63,500 nt of DNA, from assembly GCA_900095095.1 (NCBI GenBank), contig FMBT01000527.1:1-63500 (forward strand), read 5' to 3'. The position numbers and the translations under genes were made by a program. The notes below the pieces were generated by a model that saw nothing but the letters and a program-made list of their open reading frames with translations, had not been told where the DNA came from and did no database searches. Each line of letters begins with the position of its first letter. Position 1 is the first letter of the stretch. This document shows, piece after piece, positions 54,489 through 63,500 of the stretch. The stretch is from Fragilariopsis cylindrus CCMP1102. Its lineage: Eukaryota; Bacillariophyta; Bacillariophyceae; Bacillariales; Bacillariaceae.

Positions 54489-56867
54489 CAGCAATATTGA
54501 TCCCATTTGCGAGGATAATCTATGATAGCGAGGTTTTGATATGTTTGTCCTATTGCTACTTAATTTTTTTTCTAGATACATACACCTTATTTATTTGTCT
54601 TTCGTAAGGAATTCACATTCAAAAGTCTAGTGTAGAAGGGGAATGATCATGCAGTAATTTTCGTATCTAATTTGTCTTTGAGTGAGTCTAGAGAGGAGCT
54701 TGTTTTGTTCTTATTTTATCCTTGATACTTTGTATCAATTTATGACTTTTCTTTACGTTTTGCTTTTTAAATATTCTGGATGGATTTGATTGTTTGCGTT
54801 TATTCAGATAAATCCAAGAAAAAGAGATCCAGCAATGGCTGCTAGTATAGTAATATAGCTGGTTTGATCATATTCTTAATGATGCCACCATCTTACCATG
54901 ATGACGTAGATGTGGACGTCACGTCATTATCACCACCACCATTGGCTGCGACACTTTTTTTCAATTGATGCAACAAGAGATATTTATTCTTTATTATTGG
55001 CTTGCAGTTGAGAAAACGTTGACACTGTAGTATTGATTAGATTTTTGTACTTGTTTGTCCATCCCATGCATGCTTCTTTGTATTGCTTGCTAGCTACACA
55101 TTTCAGGGGTTAAATAGGATGTATCCATACCAAGATGATTGCTGCTTCTTCAGCAGTAGTCTTAGTGAATTTTCCTGGGGCGGACCAAGCACTAGTATCT
55201 GCATTGGGATGGGTATCTCCTTCATCGTGATGTCCTTCCCAACCAATAGTTGGAAATGTTGAATTACTGTTGTCCCAAAAATGGATGACAAGATCATCAT
55301 GTGTAGGATATTTTTGTCCTCCAAAGATTCCTAGTGCTTGGACCCAAATGGCATATAAAGATTGAGCTTTCAGTTTTGATAAACGTGGCAGTGCATCTTG
55401 TGCAATAGAGTTCTCTCTAGATCCTAAGTGCATGCCTACTACCCTAGCAGTATATCTTTAGTTAGTTGCTGTCATCAGAAGATAAAAGATCTAGATCCTA
55501 GAATCCTTGTCCATCTTCACAAAGTGTATTATCATAGTGTGTAAACAAGAAGTTATTCCTGTTGCTTGTTGGATCAAAATATGACATCCAAGTTAGAGGA
55601 ATACTAGTATAGTATATAAAATAAATGCATCATAGATTTTGGATGTGCTGCACTGACTGACTGGTGGACTGTTTTTTGGTAAGTAGTCTGCGAATTTCTC
55701 TATCATCAGCTCAATCTTACTTGAATTAGATCTAAATGCAGCCAGGCATTATGTGCCACCAAGCTAAGCACATAACCTAAATTCAAGAAACAATTTGTAA
55801 ATATTGAAACTCTAGAGACATTATAATGTCAATTTTTTTGTACCCATGATAAACCATTGAACTGTTGCTTTAACCAGCAGAACCATCAAGCAGATCTAGA
55901 CAACTCAACCATAATTAGTAGTTGGCATGTGACCTAGTAAATCAAGTTGACAATCAATTGCATCTACAGTACTACAGACCTATATAGAGAATTTATTTTT
56001 TTCTATAAAAAACATTTGAAAATTATTTGAATCAAAAAAAAAATGAGCTTGACTGAAAATTATTTTTAATTCGTGTTCCATTCATCTTGCCAAGATTCAA
56101 ATTACTACGATCAAAAATCGCGCGAATTACAAATCTCTAATGCTCATGGATGCATGCAGTGAGGTCCCAGTTTCTTCGAGCGCGAATGCATTTTATCCGA
56201 CTAGAACTTACAACACGAAGAACCTTACGTGGTCTATCATACACCATTGATTTTACTACGGAATAATTCTGTCAGCTTGTCTTGGTAAATTGCCTTGCAA
56301 CCATTAATTTCCGTGTTAGTAGATTCAGATTCGACTGATATTATTGGTTTACGACCTCTCACATCAAGCAACCCAGTCGGAACGCTGTAACTTCCAAGTG
56401 CGCACCAATGATAGTCGCGCAACTCACAGCAATGCCTTGAAAAAAGTTAGAAGAAAAAAGCTCTAACAAAAAATCAAATCGTTTGGCTCTCCCGCCTTGT
56501 TGAAAGATCGATGGCAAGGAAACACTCAATTTTTCTATCAGATTTCCTCACAAGACTTCGAAAAAACACACAGTATATGTATTCATTCTTACATAAAATA
56601 TAATAAAAATACTATTATTCGCAATTGAATAGTAAAATAATAACCCAGAAAGCCTACCTTTCTTCACCTTCTACCAAAAAGTTGTTGAGATTGCATACGA
56701 ATTAGGTTGTCATATAACTTAGTTCCAAAGCCGTCCTCCCATATCTCTGACAAACATCAATGTACGAATCTTTTAAAACGTGTACTAGATTTCAATATCC
56801 ACGAAAACATAATAAAGTTAAACGAAGTTTATCATCATCCGTCTGAAAAAACACCATTATCATCATC
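54489..56867. other. Gene-poor intergenic stretch
   Basis: About 2.4 kb with no confident gene. A 107-aa minus frame at 55110-55433 (AIWVQALGIFGGQKYPTHDD) and a 61-aa frame at 56237-56422 are the best candidates but match nothing I recognise. Three TGACGT half-sites cluster at 54902-54926. Remaining sequence is AT-rich. Confidence 0.35.
55110..55433 (-). CDS. Possible hypothetical protein or gene remnant
   Basis: 107 aa without obvious low complexity: SIAQDALPRLSKLKAQSLYA, then WVQALGIFGG, DDLVIHFWDN and GWEGHHDEGDTHPNADTSAW. The balanced amino-acid composition is more protein-like than that of other frames here. However, there is no signal, no clear promoter context and no recognised family. 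It might be an exon of a longer gene or a remnant. Confidence 0.25.
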   Translation of the reverse strand: MHLGSRENSIAQDALPRLSKLKAQSLYAIWVQALGIFGGQKYPTHDDLVIHFWDNSNSTFPTIGWEGHHDEGDTHPNADTSAWSAPGKFTKTTAEEAAIILVWIHPI

Positions 56868-58672
56868 ATGAAATTCATCGTATCATTTTCATTATTTCTC
56901 GTTGCCGTTTCGGCTTCGGAAGCATTTGTGACAACCACCGGTCGAGGAGCACGAACATCTTTCGTGGTACCAAAACAACAACAACCTGGGGTTACGAATC
57001 AAAATAATCTTTTCTTCGTCAGAGGTGGAGCACGATATGAATCAACTACACGTCCTACTGACTCATCATCATCGTCGGAAGTTTCTGCATCGGTTGTTCG
57101 TGGTGGGGGTAGTGATGCTGCTGTTACTAACAATAACATCGTTCAAAGTTTCACCTCCAATCCATTAACGAAAGCAATTTTTTCCTCGACGTTGTTTGTG
57201 TTTACTGATTTGATCATTAAAGCAATATTTAAAACAAAAGGAATTTCCTTTCCATCCTCATTAGCTGGATGTTGTTTCTTAGCCACTACATTACTGTCTA
57301 CACCATTCCATGAAACTTTATACAGAGTGTTAAGTCCTGGTGCAAAACTGATGCAAAATTTATGATGATATTTTTAGTCCCTAATCTTATTATTTTGCCA
57401 TTGTGTGGAGGTGCCTATTCTGCTACAGAAGTAAGTTTTTTTGAATATATACACTGAATGAATGAAAACTTGAAAACGTGTGTTCGATTGTTGGACGGCA
57501 CGTGAATAAAGGAGATCTTTTTGGTTGATTTGTTGTCATTCTTATTTTTGTACCAATTTACGCTAACTTTTGTTTTGTTCTGCTTTAAAAAATCGATACA
57601 AATTACTTACTGTTATATAGGTGGCCAAGATTATGACAATCATTTTCGGTGGATTTTATTTTCATTATTGTCAACGTGTTATTCCGTTATGGCTGTTTCC
57701 AAGATCTTTGGTACCAATACTGGTAGTGATGATACCACGGCAACTACAACTGAAACTGCTGCAGTTTCATCTCATGCAACTGCTTCTACTACACCAAAAC
57801 CAAAACCATTTTCGGATGAATTAACATACGGATCACGTGCATTAGCTGCCGCATCTGGTATTGCTGCAATCGCAGCGAATACTGTTAGTGGTAGTACTAG
57901 TACATTAACGTCACCATTATTAGCATTCAGTATGTTAGCTGCTACTGTACATAACTTTGCTTTTGGTGCACGTCAATCGAAGAAATTTATTAAGGTATCA
58001 CATCCTCTGGTTACATGTACCACATTATCATGGGTTTGGGCATACCTACTAGGTTCAGCGACCGGGGTACCTTCTTCTCTATGTTACGTGGATACCGTGT
58101 TGGTGGTGGAATTAGCCTAGCAACATCCGGTGCTGGAGATTTTCTTTCCTTCGTATTAGGTCCCGCTGTTGTTTCCTTGGTGTGTTAGTATCTATGAACG
58201 TCGTGTTCTTATCAAAAAGAATTATAAGGAGGTATTGACCGCCACCGGTGTTTCATGTGTTGGTGGATTATTCGGTACAGCACTTGCAGTACGTATATTA
58301 GGATTAGCCTCGGCTGAATTACGTTTGAGTATGTTACCCGTAATATTACATCTGCATTGGCTGTTGCGAGCAGAATTTTGGGTGCAAATAAATCATTAGC
58401 AGTTGCTATTGCAATCGTTACCGGTTTGATTGGTGCAAACTTCGGTGCAACCCTATTGGACCTGTTTGGAATCAAGGATCCCGTTGTACGTGGTTTGGGG
58501 ATTGGTTCTGCTGCTCATGGACTTGGTGCTGCCGCATTCGTAGAAGAACCGGAGGCATTCCCCTTCGCTGCCATTTCTATGGCATTGACAGCAATCTGTG
58601 GTACTCTATTTGTTTCTATCCCAGCCGTTAAGGCATTGGGCAATCAAAATTGCATTGGGTGCACTTGCTTAA
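56868..58672 (+). CDS. Second PLGG1-like plastid LrgA/LrgB protein, multiply frameshifted
   Basis: Exons 56868..57430 and 57621..58672 flank a 190-bp GT-AG intron. It sits at exactly the same place (phase 0, before Val-Ala-Lys) as in the intact paralogue at 7094-8958. The N-terminus has a signal peptide and SEAF|VTT plastid motif. The LrgA half (KGISFPSSLAGCCFLATTLL, then MMIFLVPNLIILPLCGGAY) and the LrgB half (SGAGDFLSFVLGPAVVS, VGGLFGTALAVRI, DPVVRGLGIGSAAHGLGAAA, EEPEAFPFAAISMAL) are conserved. At least five single-base shifts (near 57355, 57665, 58075, 58185, 58350, with another near 58640) break the frame. All conserved motifs survive, so sequence error or very recent inactivation is likely. 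Function as for PLGG1: glycolate/glycerate exchange at the plastid envelope (inferred). Confidence 0.7.
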
Positions 58673-59263
58673 GCTAAGGAATGAAAACATTCCCCATAAA
58701 AGAATAATTAATGAACAAATAATGAGCAGACATAATATACGATATATATAATTACTATTAAATCTAATAATCATATTATACACTACAGTATTTAATGTTA
58801 CCTCTAAATAATCTATTGTTTTGGCTATTTCCTATGATTTATCTCAGTTTGATCGAAAGAGTTTTAGTTATGAATGCTAAAGAGTAAGTTACTTGAAGAC
58901 ACAATCGTTTGAAAAGATTGGCAACAAAAATACCCTTTGGGTCTACTGTACTACGTCAAAATCAACAACAAAAAAGAATAAGGCGAAATGCCTCGATTCA
59001 ATACCAATATAATTTAAAGAAATTCGCTCTACTGTATTATCTACTACGGCACGGTAGTATGAAGCTTTATTGAGCATATAAATCAATAATGGTTGGTTTG
59101 ATGCAGAAGATTTAGTCTTAAGATTTAATATAATATTAGTTCTAAAATTTAGAAAAGCGAACACGCAACAAATAGTAAATATATATTTCCATTTAAAAAC
59201 TTTTCTTTTTCTTTCTCGCAACACACAAATGGATATTCACAAGACACAATTTTCTGATTCAAT
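58673..59263. other. Convergent intergenic region
   Basis: 3'-3' spacer, strongly AT-rich. No gene seen. Confidence 0.5.
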
Positions 59264-61943
59264 TTAAGATAGCTTTAAAATTCCAGTACCCTCGTTGATA
59301 GCGAAGAAGGTATCAGCGAAAACCAAAGAAAGGACTGCCATCAATTTCATGACAATATTCAAGGCAGGTCCGGAAGTATCCTTAAATGGATCTCCGACGG
59401 TATCACCAACAACAGCGGCCTTGTGGATGTCTGATCCCTTCCCCTTCAATTCCGAATCAGCAGGTTGCTTTTCGATGTATTTCTTGGCATTATCCCAAGC
59501 ACCTCCAGAGTTGGACATGGAGATTGCGAGTTGGATGGAGGCGACTAAGGAACCGACTAGTAATCCACAAACAGCGGTGACACCCGAAAAAGATACCCGT
59601 CAAGAGTGGGGTGAAAATAACAATAGCACCGGGAAGGATCATCTCTCTTAGCGAAGCTTGGGTGGAAATGGCGATACAGGCATCGTAATCAGGACGTTCG
59701 GTTGGATTTCATCCAAAAGATGTGGTTTTTCATCGAACTGACGTTGAACTTCCATAACCATCTCCATAGCAGCCATACAACAGATTTCATCGTAAGGGCG
59801 GCGAAAGCGAAAGGAATCATACCACCGATAATCAAGAAGGCGAAGGTGACTGGTTCTAACATGTTAACACCATCGGCGAACAATTTGTCTCCAGAGGCAA
59901 TTCGGATACGGGTAACGAAGGCTCCAAAAAAGCCAAAGAAACCAAAGCGGCAGAACCGATGGCAAATCCCTTTCCGATAGCGGCAGTGGTGTTACCAGCG
60001 GCATCCAAAGCATCTGTCTTTTCACGAACACTAGGATGAAGTTCAGCCATTTCAGCAATACCTGTTGCGATCAAAGAATAATTGTAAGAAGAAGATGATG
60101 TTAGATCCGATTTCATAATAAAACAGTAGAAATTACACATTAGTAGTATTGACTTACCTCCAGCGTTATCACAAACAGGACCGTAAACATCAATGGTCAA
60201 CCCAGTTGCGAGATTGGATAAGAAACCGATTGCGGCTAATGCAACACCGTACATATCACAAACTGTGAATGAAAAGTAAACAACATTGGCCAAAACAATG
60301 ACAGGGATGATGGCAGACTTGAATCCTAATGCAATACCGTAAATCATGTTGGTGGCAGCTCCAGTCTTACACGAGTTGGCTAATTCACGCACAGGTGCGT
60401 ACGAATGAGATGTGTAATATTCAGTGACCAAACCGATGGTTAATCCACCGAAGGCTCCCATAGCAACACATAAAGTGGCCTTGAATGGTGTCAAATGCAA
60501 GATAGTATCTCCGACGGTAGAATTCAAGTCGAATGTAGCTGGAAGGTAATAGATGGCGGCAAAATAAACTGCAGGGATCATAACAATAGTGGTACTGATA
60601 AGTTGAACCTTGAGGCACGTTCAACATCTTGTTCACCTTTGACGGTCCAGATGTCAGTTGCGATGAACGAACATGCCAAACAAACGAAGATACCAACAGC
60701 TGAAACGATGACGGGGAAACACATAGCGTCCCATCCACCGGAGATACCGATACTACTTCCAATAACCAATGCAGCACATGTTGATTCAGCAAACGAACCA
60801 AAAAGATCTGATCCCATGCCGGCAACGTCACCAACGTTATCACCAACATTGTCGGCAATAGTGGCAGGATTACGTGGATCGTCTTCTGGAATACCATGAA
60901 CGACCTTACCGACTAGATCAGCACCGACGTCAGCAGCCTTTGTGTAGATACCTCCACCGACACGTCCAAACATAGCAATAACACTTCCACCTAATCCGAA
61001 TCCGGTAAGGGATTCAGTAAGTAAGATCCATTCCTCAGGATGTGGGTAATGGATTCTGAATACCAAACATAGTACCGTATAACATCACAATACCCATACC
61101 ACAAAGAGCGAATCCCATAACGGCACCAGCACGGGAAGGCAGTGGTTGAAACATTGGGTATAACCTGGTTTCTGTGCAGAGATTGTTGTTCGTACATTCG
61201 AGTAGACAGCAACCTTCATACCAAGATATCCTGATGCCATGGATGTAAAGGCACCAAGTAAGAAGGAGATAGCTGTCATACTACCACGTGTCATATTCCA
61301 ACCGGTTCCCCATGAAACCAAGACAAAAATCAATGCAGCGAATCCAGTAACGAACCAGAAGCAAACAGTGTATTCCGCACGTAAGAATGATTCAGCACCT
61401 TCATAAATTGCTTCATAAATTTCATTAAGACGAACTGTTGCAGTTGCATGGTCGGTTCCGCCCTCAATAAGTCCCTCTTCTTCACCAGATCCAGCAACTG
61501 ATACAACGGGAATCTTTTGAATGATTCTGAATTGGATCAATGCCCAAATCAACGCAACAACGCCAGAGGCGAAAATAAGGCCCGAAGCCCCTTCCTATAA
61601 ACATAATAAAGTAAATATAATGATAAAAGTCATTTCATTTTAGCAAGCAAAGCAAATAATAGAAAGGAAAATTAGACTCAAATCAAATCAAATCAATGAG
61701 GACGAGCGAGGCATGTACATAAGAGCGCGATCGCATTGCAATTTCTTGTACATTTTCGCACGGTGGATGATTAGAAATTTGGCCATAATCTTTCGACTGA
61801 CTTAAACTGGCATAATCTTTTTGATTGTCGTCCGAATACCACGATCGATCGGATGACCGTATCTTTTTACAGAAACAACAACACAGTCGTCAGTTCCAAG
61901 GCAGGAAACCGTATTGTCCCTCGATTCTTACCATAATGCTCAT
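59264..61943 (-). CDS. Type I (K+-dependent) membrane H+-translocating pyrophosphatase, frameshifted
   Basis: The protein is spread over several minus frames with introns 61595-61931 and 60062-60157. Hallmarks in order: [75 protein letters not shown] and [47 protein letters not shown]; and the C-terminus [15 protein letters not shown] with [19 protein letters not shown]. The Ala in GNTTAA (not Lys) is the mark of the K+-dependent class. The enzyme hydrolyses PPi to pump protons across vacuolar-type membranes. A 12-nt first exon (MSIM, 61932-61943) splices in phase 0 to [11 protein letters not shown]. At least four single-base shifts (for example near 61130, 61060, 60597, 59930) disrupt the frame despite full motif conservation. 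Confidence 0.82.
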
Positions 61944-62408
61944 TGCAGCAATGATATTATTTTTTTCAAATTAATCTTTTTATTTACAAGACTAATAATT
62001 TTATGAGCAATATGTCAACCTTGAATCGTATCACAACAATGCTTGAAGTACTAGTACAAGAGCTACTGTACTGTATGTCGAAATAAATGAGAATGCAAAT
62101 GAAATTAGCTAGGATTGAAGCGACGAAAATATCTAATATATTGGCGGACAATAAATAAATGCTAGAAGTTGTCAACGCCAGCACGTCCACTCCGGTACCA
62201 CATACTGTACACTAAGAAGCATAAAAGATTTTTTCTTGACACGCTGAAGGCGAGGAACACACGCGTCACGTTTTTCAGTCGATTGAGTCGAGTCACAGTC
62301 GAATCAATCACTTCTTTTTTCAAAACAAACCATCCTCCAATAATAAAATGTAAAAATACCGATGAAATAAAAAATAAATAATTTCATTAAGGTACTCCAC
62401 CATGATGA
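61944..62408. promoter_or_regulatory. Divergent upstream region
   Basis: Separates the divergent H+-PPase and methyltransferase-like genes. AT-rich, no gene. No specific regulatory site is evident. Confidence 0.4.
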
Positions 62409-63500
62409 ATGAGCAGACTCAATCAGCAACCAACGGCGACTGATCAAATTGCAGTACAAAGAAGTAGACGTTTCAGACATATCAATGAAGTAACACTCGG
62501 CCAGGTCTTGGATAGAGTAAAGTTATGCGATATAGGAGGTTATTGGAAACACCATGCCGTCTTCGTTTTCGATTTCGTCATCGTCTACCATTAGTAGGGT
62601 TTAGAGATAACCATTTGCTATCATCATCATCTTCTTCTTCTTTATCATCATCGTCGTCCGAGGATGGTGGCGGGAATAATGATTATTACGACGAACTCCG
62701 AAATGAAGCTCAAGATCTGATTGAAAAAGAATCATTGAAAATATATGGTTCGTTACAACACACAAAACTTCGTCGAACATATACGAATGTATTTTGTGAT
62801 ACGGTACGAGCAGGTCTACGAAAAAGAATACAAATGCGATTCAATGATAATGGTGATGGGGCAAATGATGATAATGTAAGCGCTGCTGCTGCTGCCGCTG
62901 CAACGAAAAATTAGAAGCTGATCTTGGTGGGATTGGTGCTGATCAAGGTATCATGCCTGATTTTTCTAATAAAGAAGCATTGTATGGTTATACACTCAAT
63001 CATTTTGGAAGAGTTCGTCTCACATCTGAGTTAGTTACATCAAAATCACTCTCCGAACCCGATTGGTTGTCACTTCGTGTATCTGAATTGTTATCATCAT
63101 CATCATCATCACAACGCAGAAATAACAATACTGATGCTGATTCTAATGATCTTAGTATAGCTAGTTCGGTGGTGGTGGTGGGTATGATTTTGTGGCCTCT
63201 CTGCTTTGAGTGAATTCCTTAAAGGTCCAAGTATTAAACAACGTCTATGAGTATGAACCAGCATGGAAAGATATCGTTTCTGACGTTGAATGGTCGTACA
63301 AGATAGCTGCAGTAGCAACAACAATAACAGTGGCAGTGCTAGTGCTAGTGGTCAACAACCACGGGATCATCATCAGCATCTTCATAAATGTGGATTTGAA
63401 TTTGGTGATATTACCTCCCCGTTGGACGCATCAACGAATGAAGCTATCGCATCGAATGGTAAATTCAACTGAAATTTTCTCATGTTCCTACGTTATTGCA
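62409..63500 (+). CDS. Class I SAM-dependent methyltransferase-like protein, frameshifted, truncated by window end
   Basis: Coding signal passes through several plus frames: RRFRHINEVTLGQVLDRVK; a Ser/Gly-rich linker and YDELRNEAQDLIEKESLKIY; MPDFSNKEALYGYTLNHFGR and SELVTSKSLSEPDWLSLRV. Near 63170 the glycine-rich motif FGGGGYDFVA appears, which fits SAM-binding motif I (usually GGGPG). It is followed by LSEFLKGPSIKQR, then VYEYEPAWKDIVSDVEWS and CGFEFGDITSPLDASTNEAI, and the window ends in FSCSYV. This order of segments fits a diatom family of SAM-binding proteins of unknown substrate. At least three single-base shifts (near 62560, 62910 and 63195) are needed. The C-terminus lies beyond base 63500. 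Confidence 0.5.

Noticed and set aside
1..63500. tRNA or rRNA genes
   Set aside because: I looked for GGTTCGAATCC-type B boxes with matching acceptor stems and for conserved rRNA blocks and found none that hold up. A tRNAscan/Infernal run would be decisive.

Overview
The window looks like nuclear DNA of a diatom, probably a cold-water or sea-ice species. Four things support a diatom: an aureochrome (bZIP plus LOV domain, known only from photosynthetic stramenopiles), N-terminal signal peptides followed by a plastid transit region with an SAF-type cleavage site, a light-harvesting protein of the red lineage, and secreted proteins with PSxxPS linkers and Cys-rich repeats. A DUF3494 ice-binding domain points to a cold habitat. 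Genes are dense, lie on both strands, and carry 0-3 short GT-AG introns of about 95-340 bp. One intron is far longer because it holds a minisatellite. Low-complexity Asn/Gln/Ser/Thr coding tracts are frequent.

Layout. 0-13.4 kb: 3' end of an aldehyde dehydrogenase; a PPR-like protein; a secreted P4H-like protein; an LrgAB/PLGG1-type plastid carrier divergent from an aureochrome; a BPNT1-like phosphatase. 13.5-20.7 kb: a repeat-rich block built around a DDE transposase gene. A (CA)n-rich minisatellite lies upstream, a C-rich 75-bp minisatellite fills its intron, and a satellite of about 184 bp lies downstream. 21.2-30.5 kb: a TDP1-like DNA repair gene, then a multi-exon gene region on the opposite strand that encodes HYR, gametolysin (M11), PSxxPS linkers, Cys-rich repeats and an ice-binding domain. 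That region lies between two copies of the TDP1 gene tail. A small TIR element is also present. 30.8-41.4 kb: a Cys-rich small protein, a repeat-bearing hypothetical protein, a gene-poor stretch with possible retroelement debris, a putative Tat-routed thylakoid-lumen protein, a GPI-anchored GH72 glucanosyltransferase and a RedCAP-like LHC protein. 41.9-54.5 kb: RAD52 with a Gln-rich tail, a RING-like protein, an unknown frameshifted gene, a 2OG-Fe(II) oxygenase, an LRR membrane protein and a mitochondrial inner-membrane (IMP-like) peptidase. 54.5-63.5 kb: a gene-poor stretch, a second PLGG1-like gene, a type I H+-pyrophosphatase and a partial methyltransferase-like gene.

Functional links. Aureochrome, RedCAP-like LHC, two PLGG1-like carriers and the lumenal Tat protein belong to plastid and light biology. 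TDP1 and RAD52 both belong to DNA repair, and both have E2F-type sites upstream. The ice-binding/metalloprotease region and the GH72 enzyme belong to the cell surface or extracellular matrix.

Caution. Several clearly conserved genes (PPR, BPNT1, TDP1, the second PLGG1, H+-PPase, methyltransferase, the metalloprotease region) are broken by single-base frameshifts, some of them at homopolymers. The neighbouring genes are intact. Local sequence error is the simplest explanation, but pseudogenisation cannot be excluded by eye.
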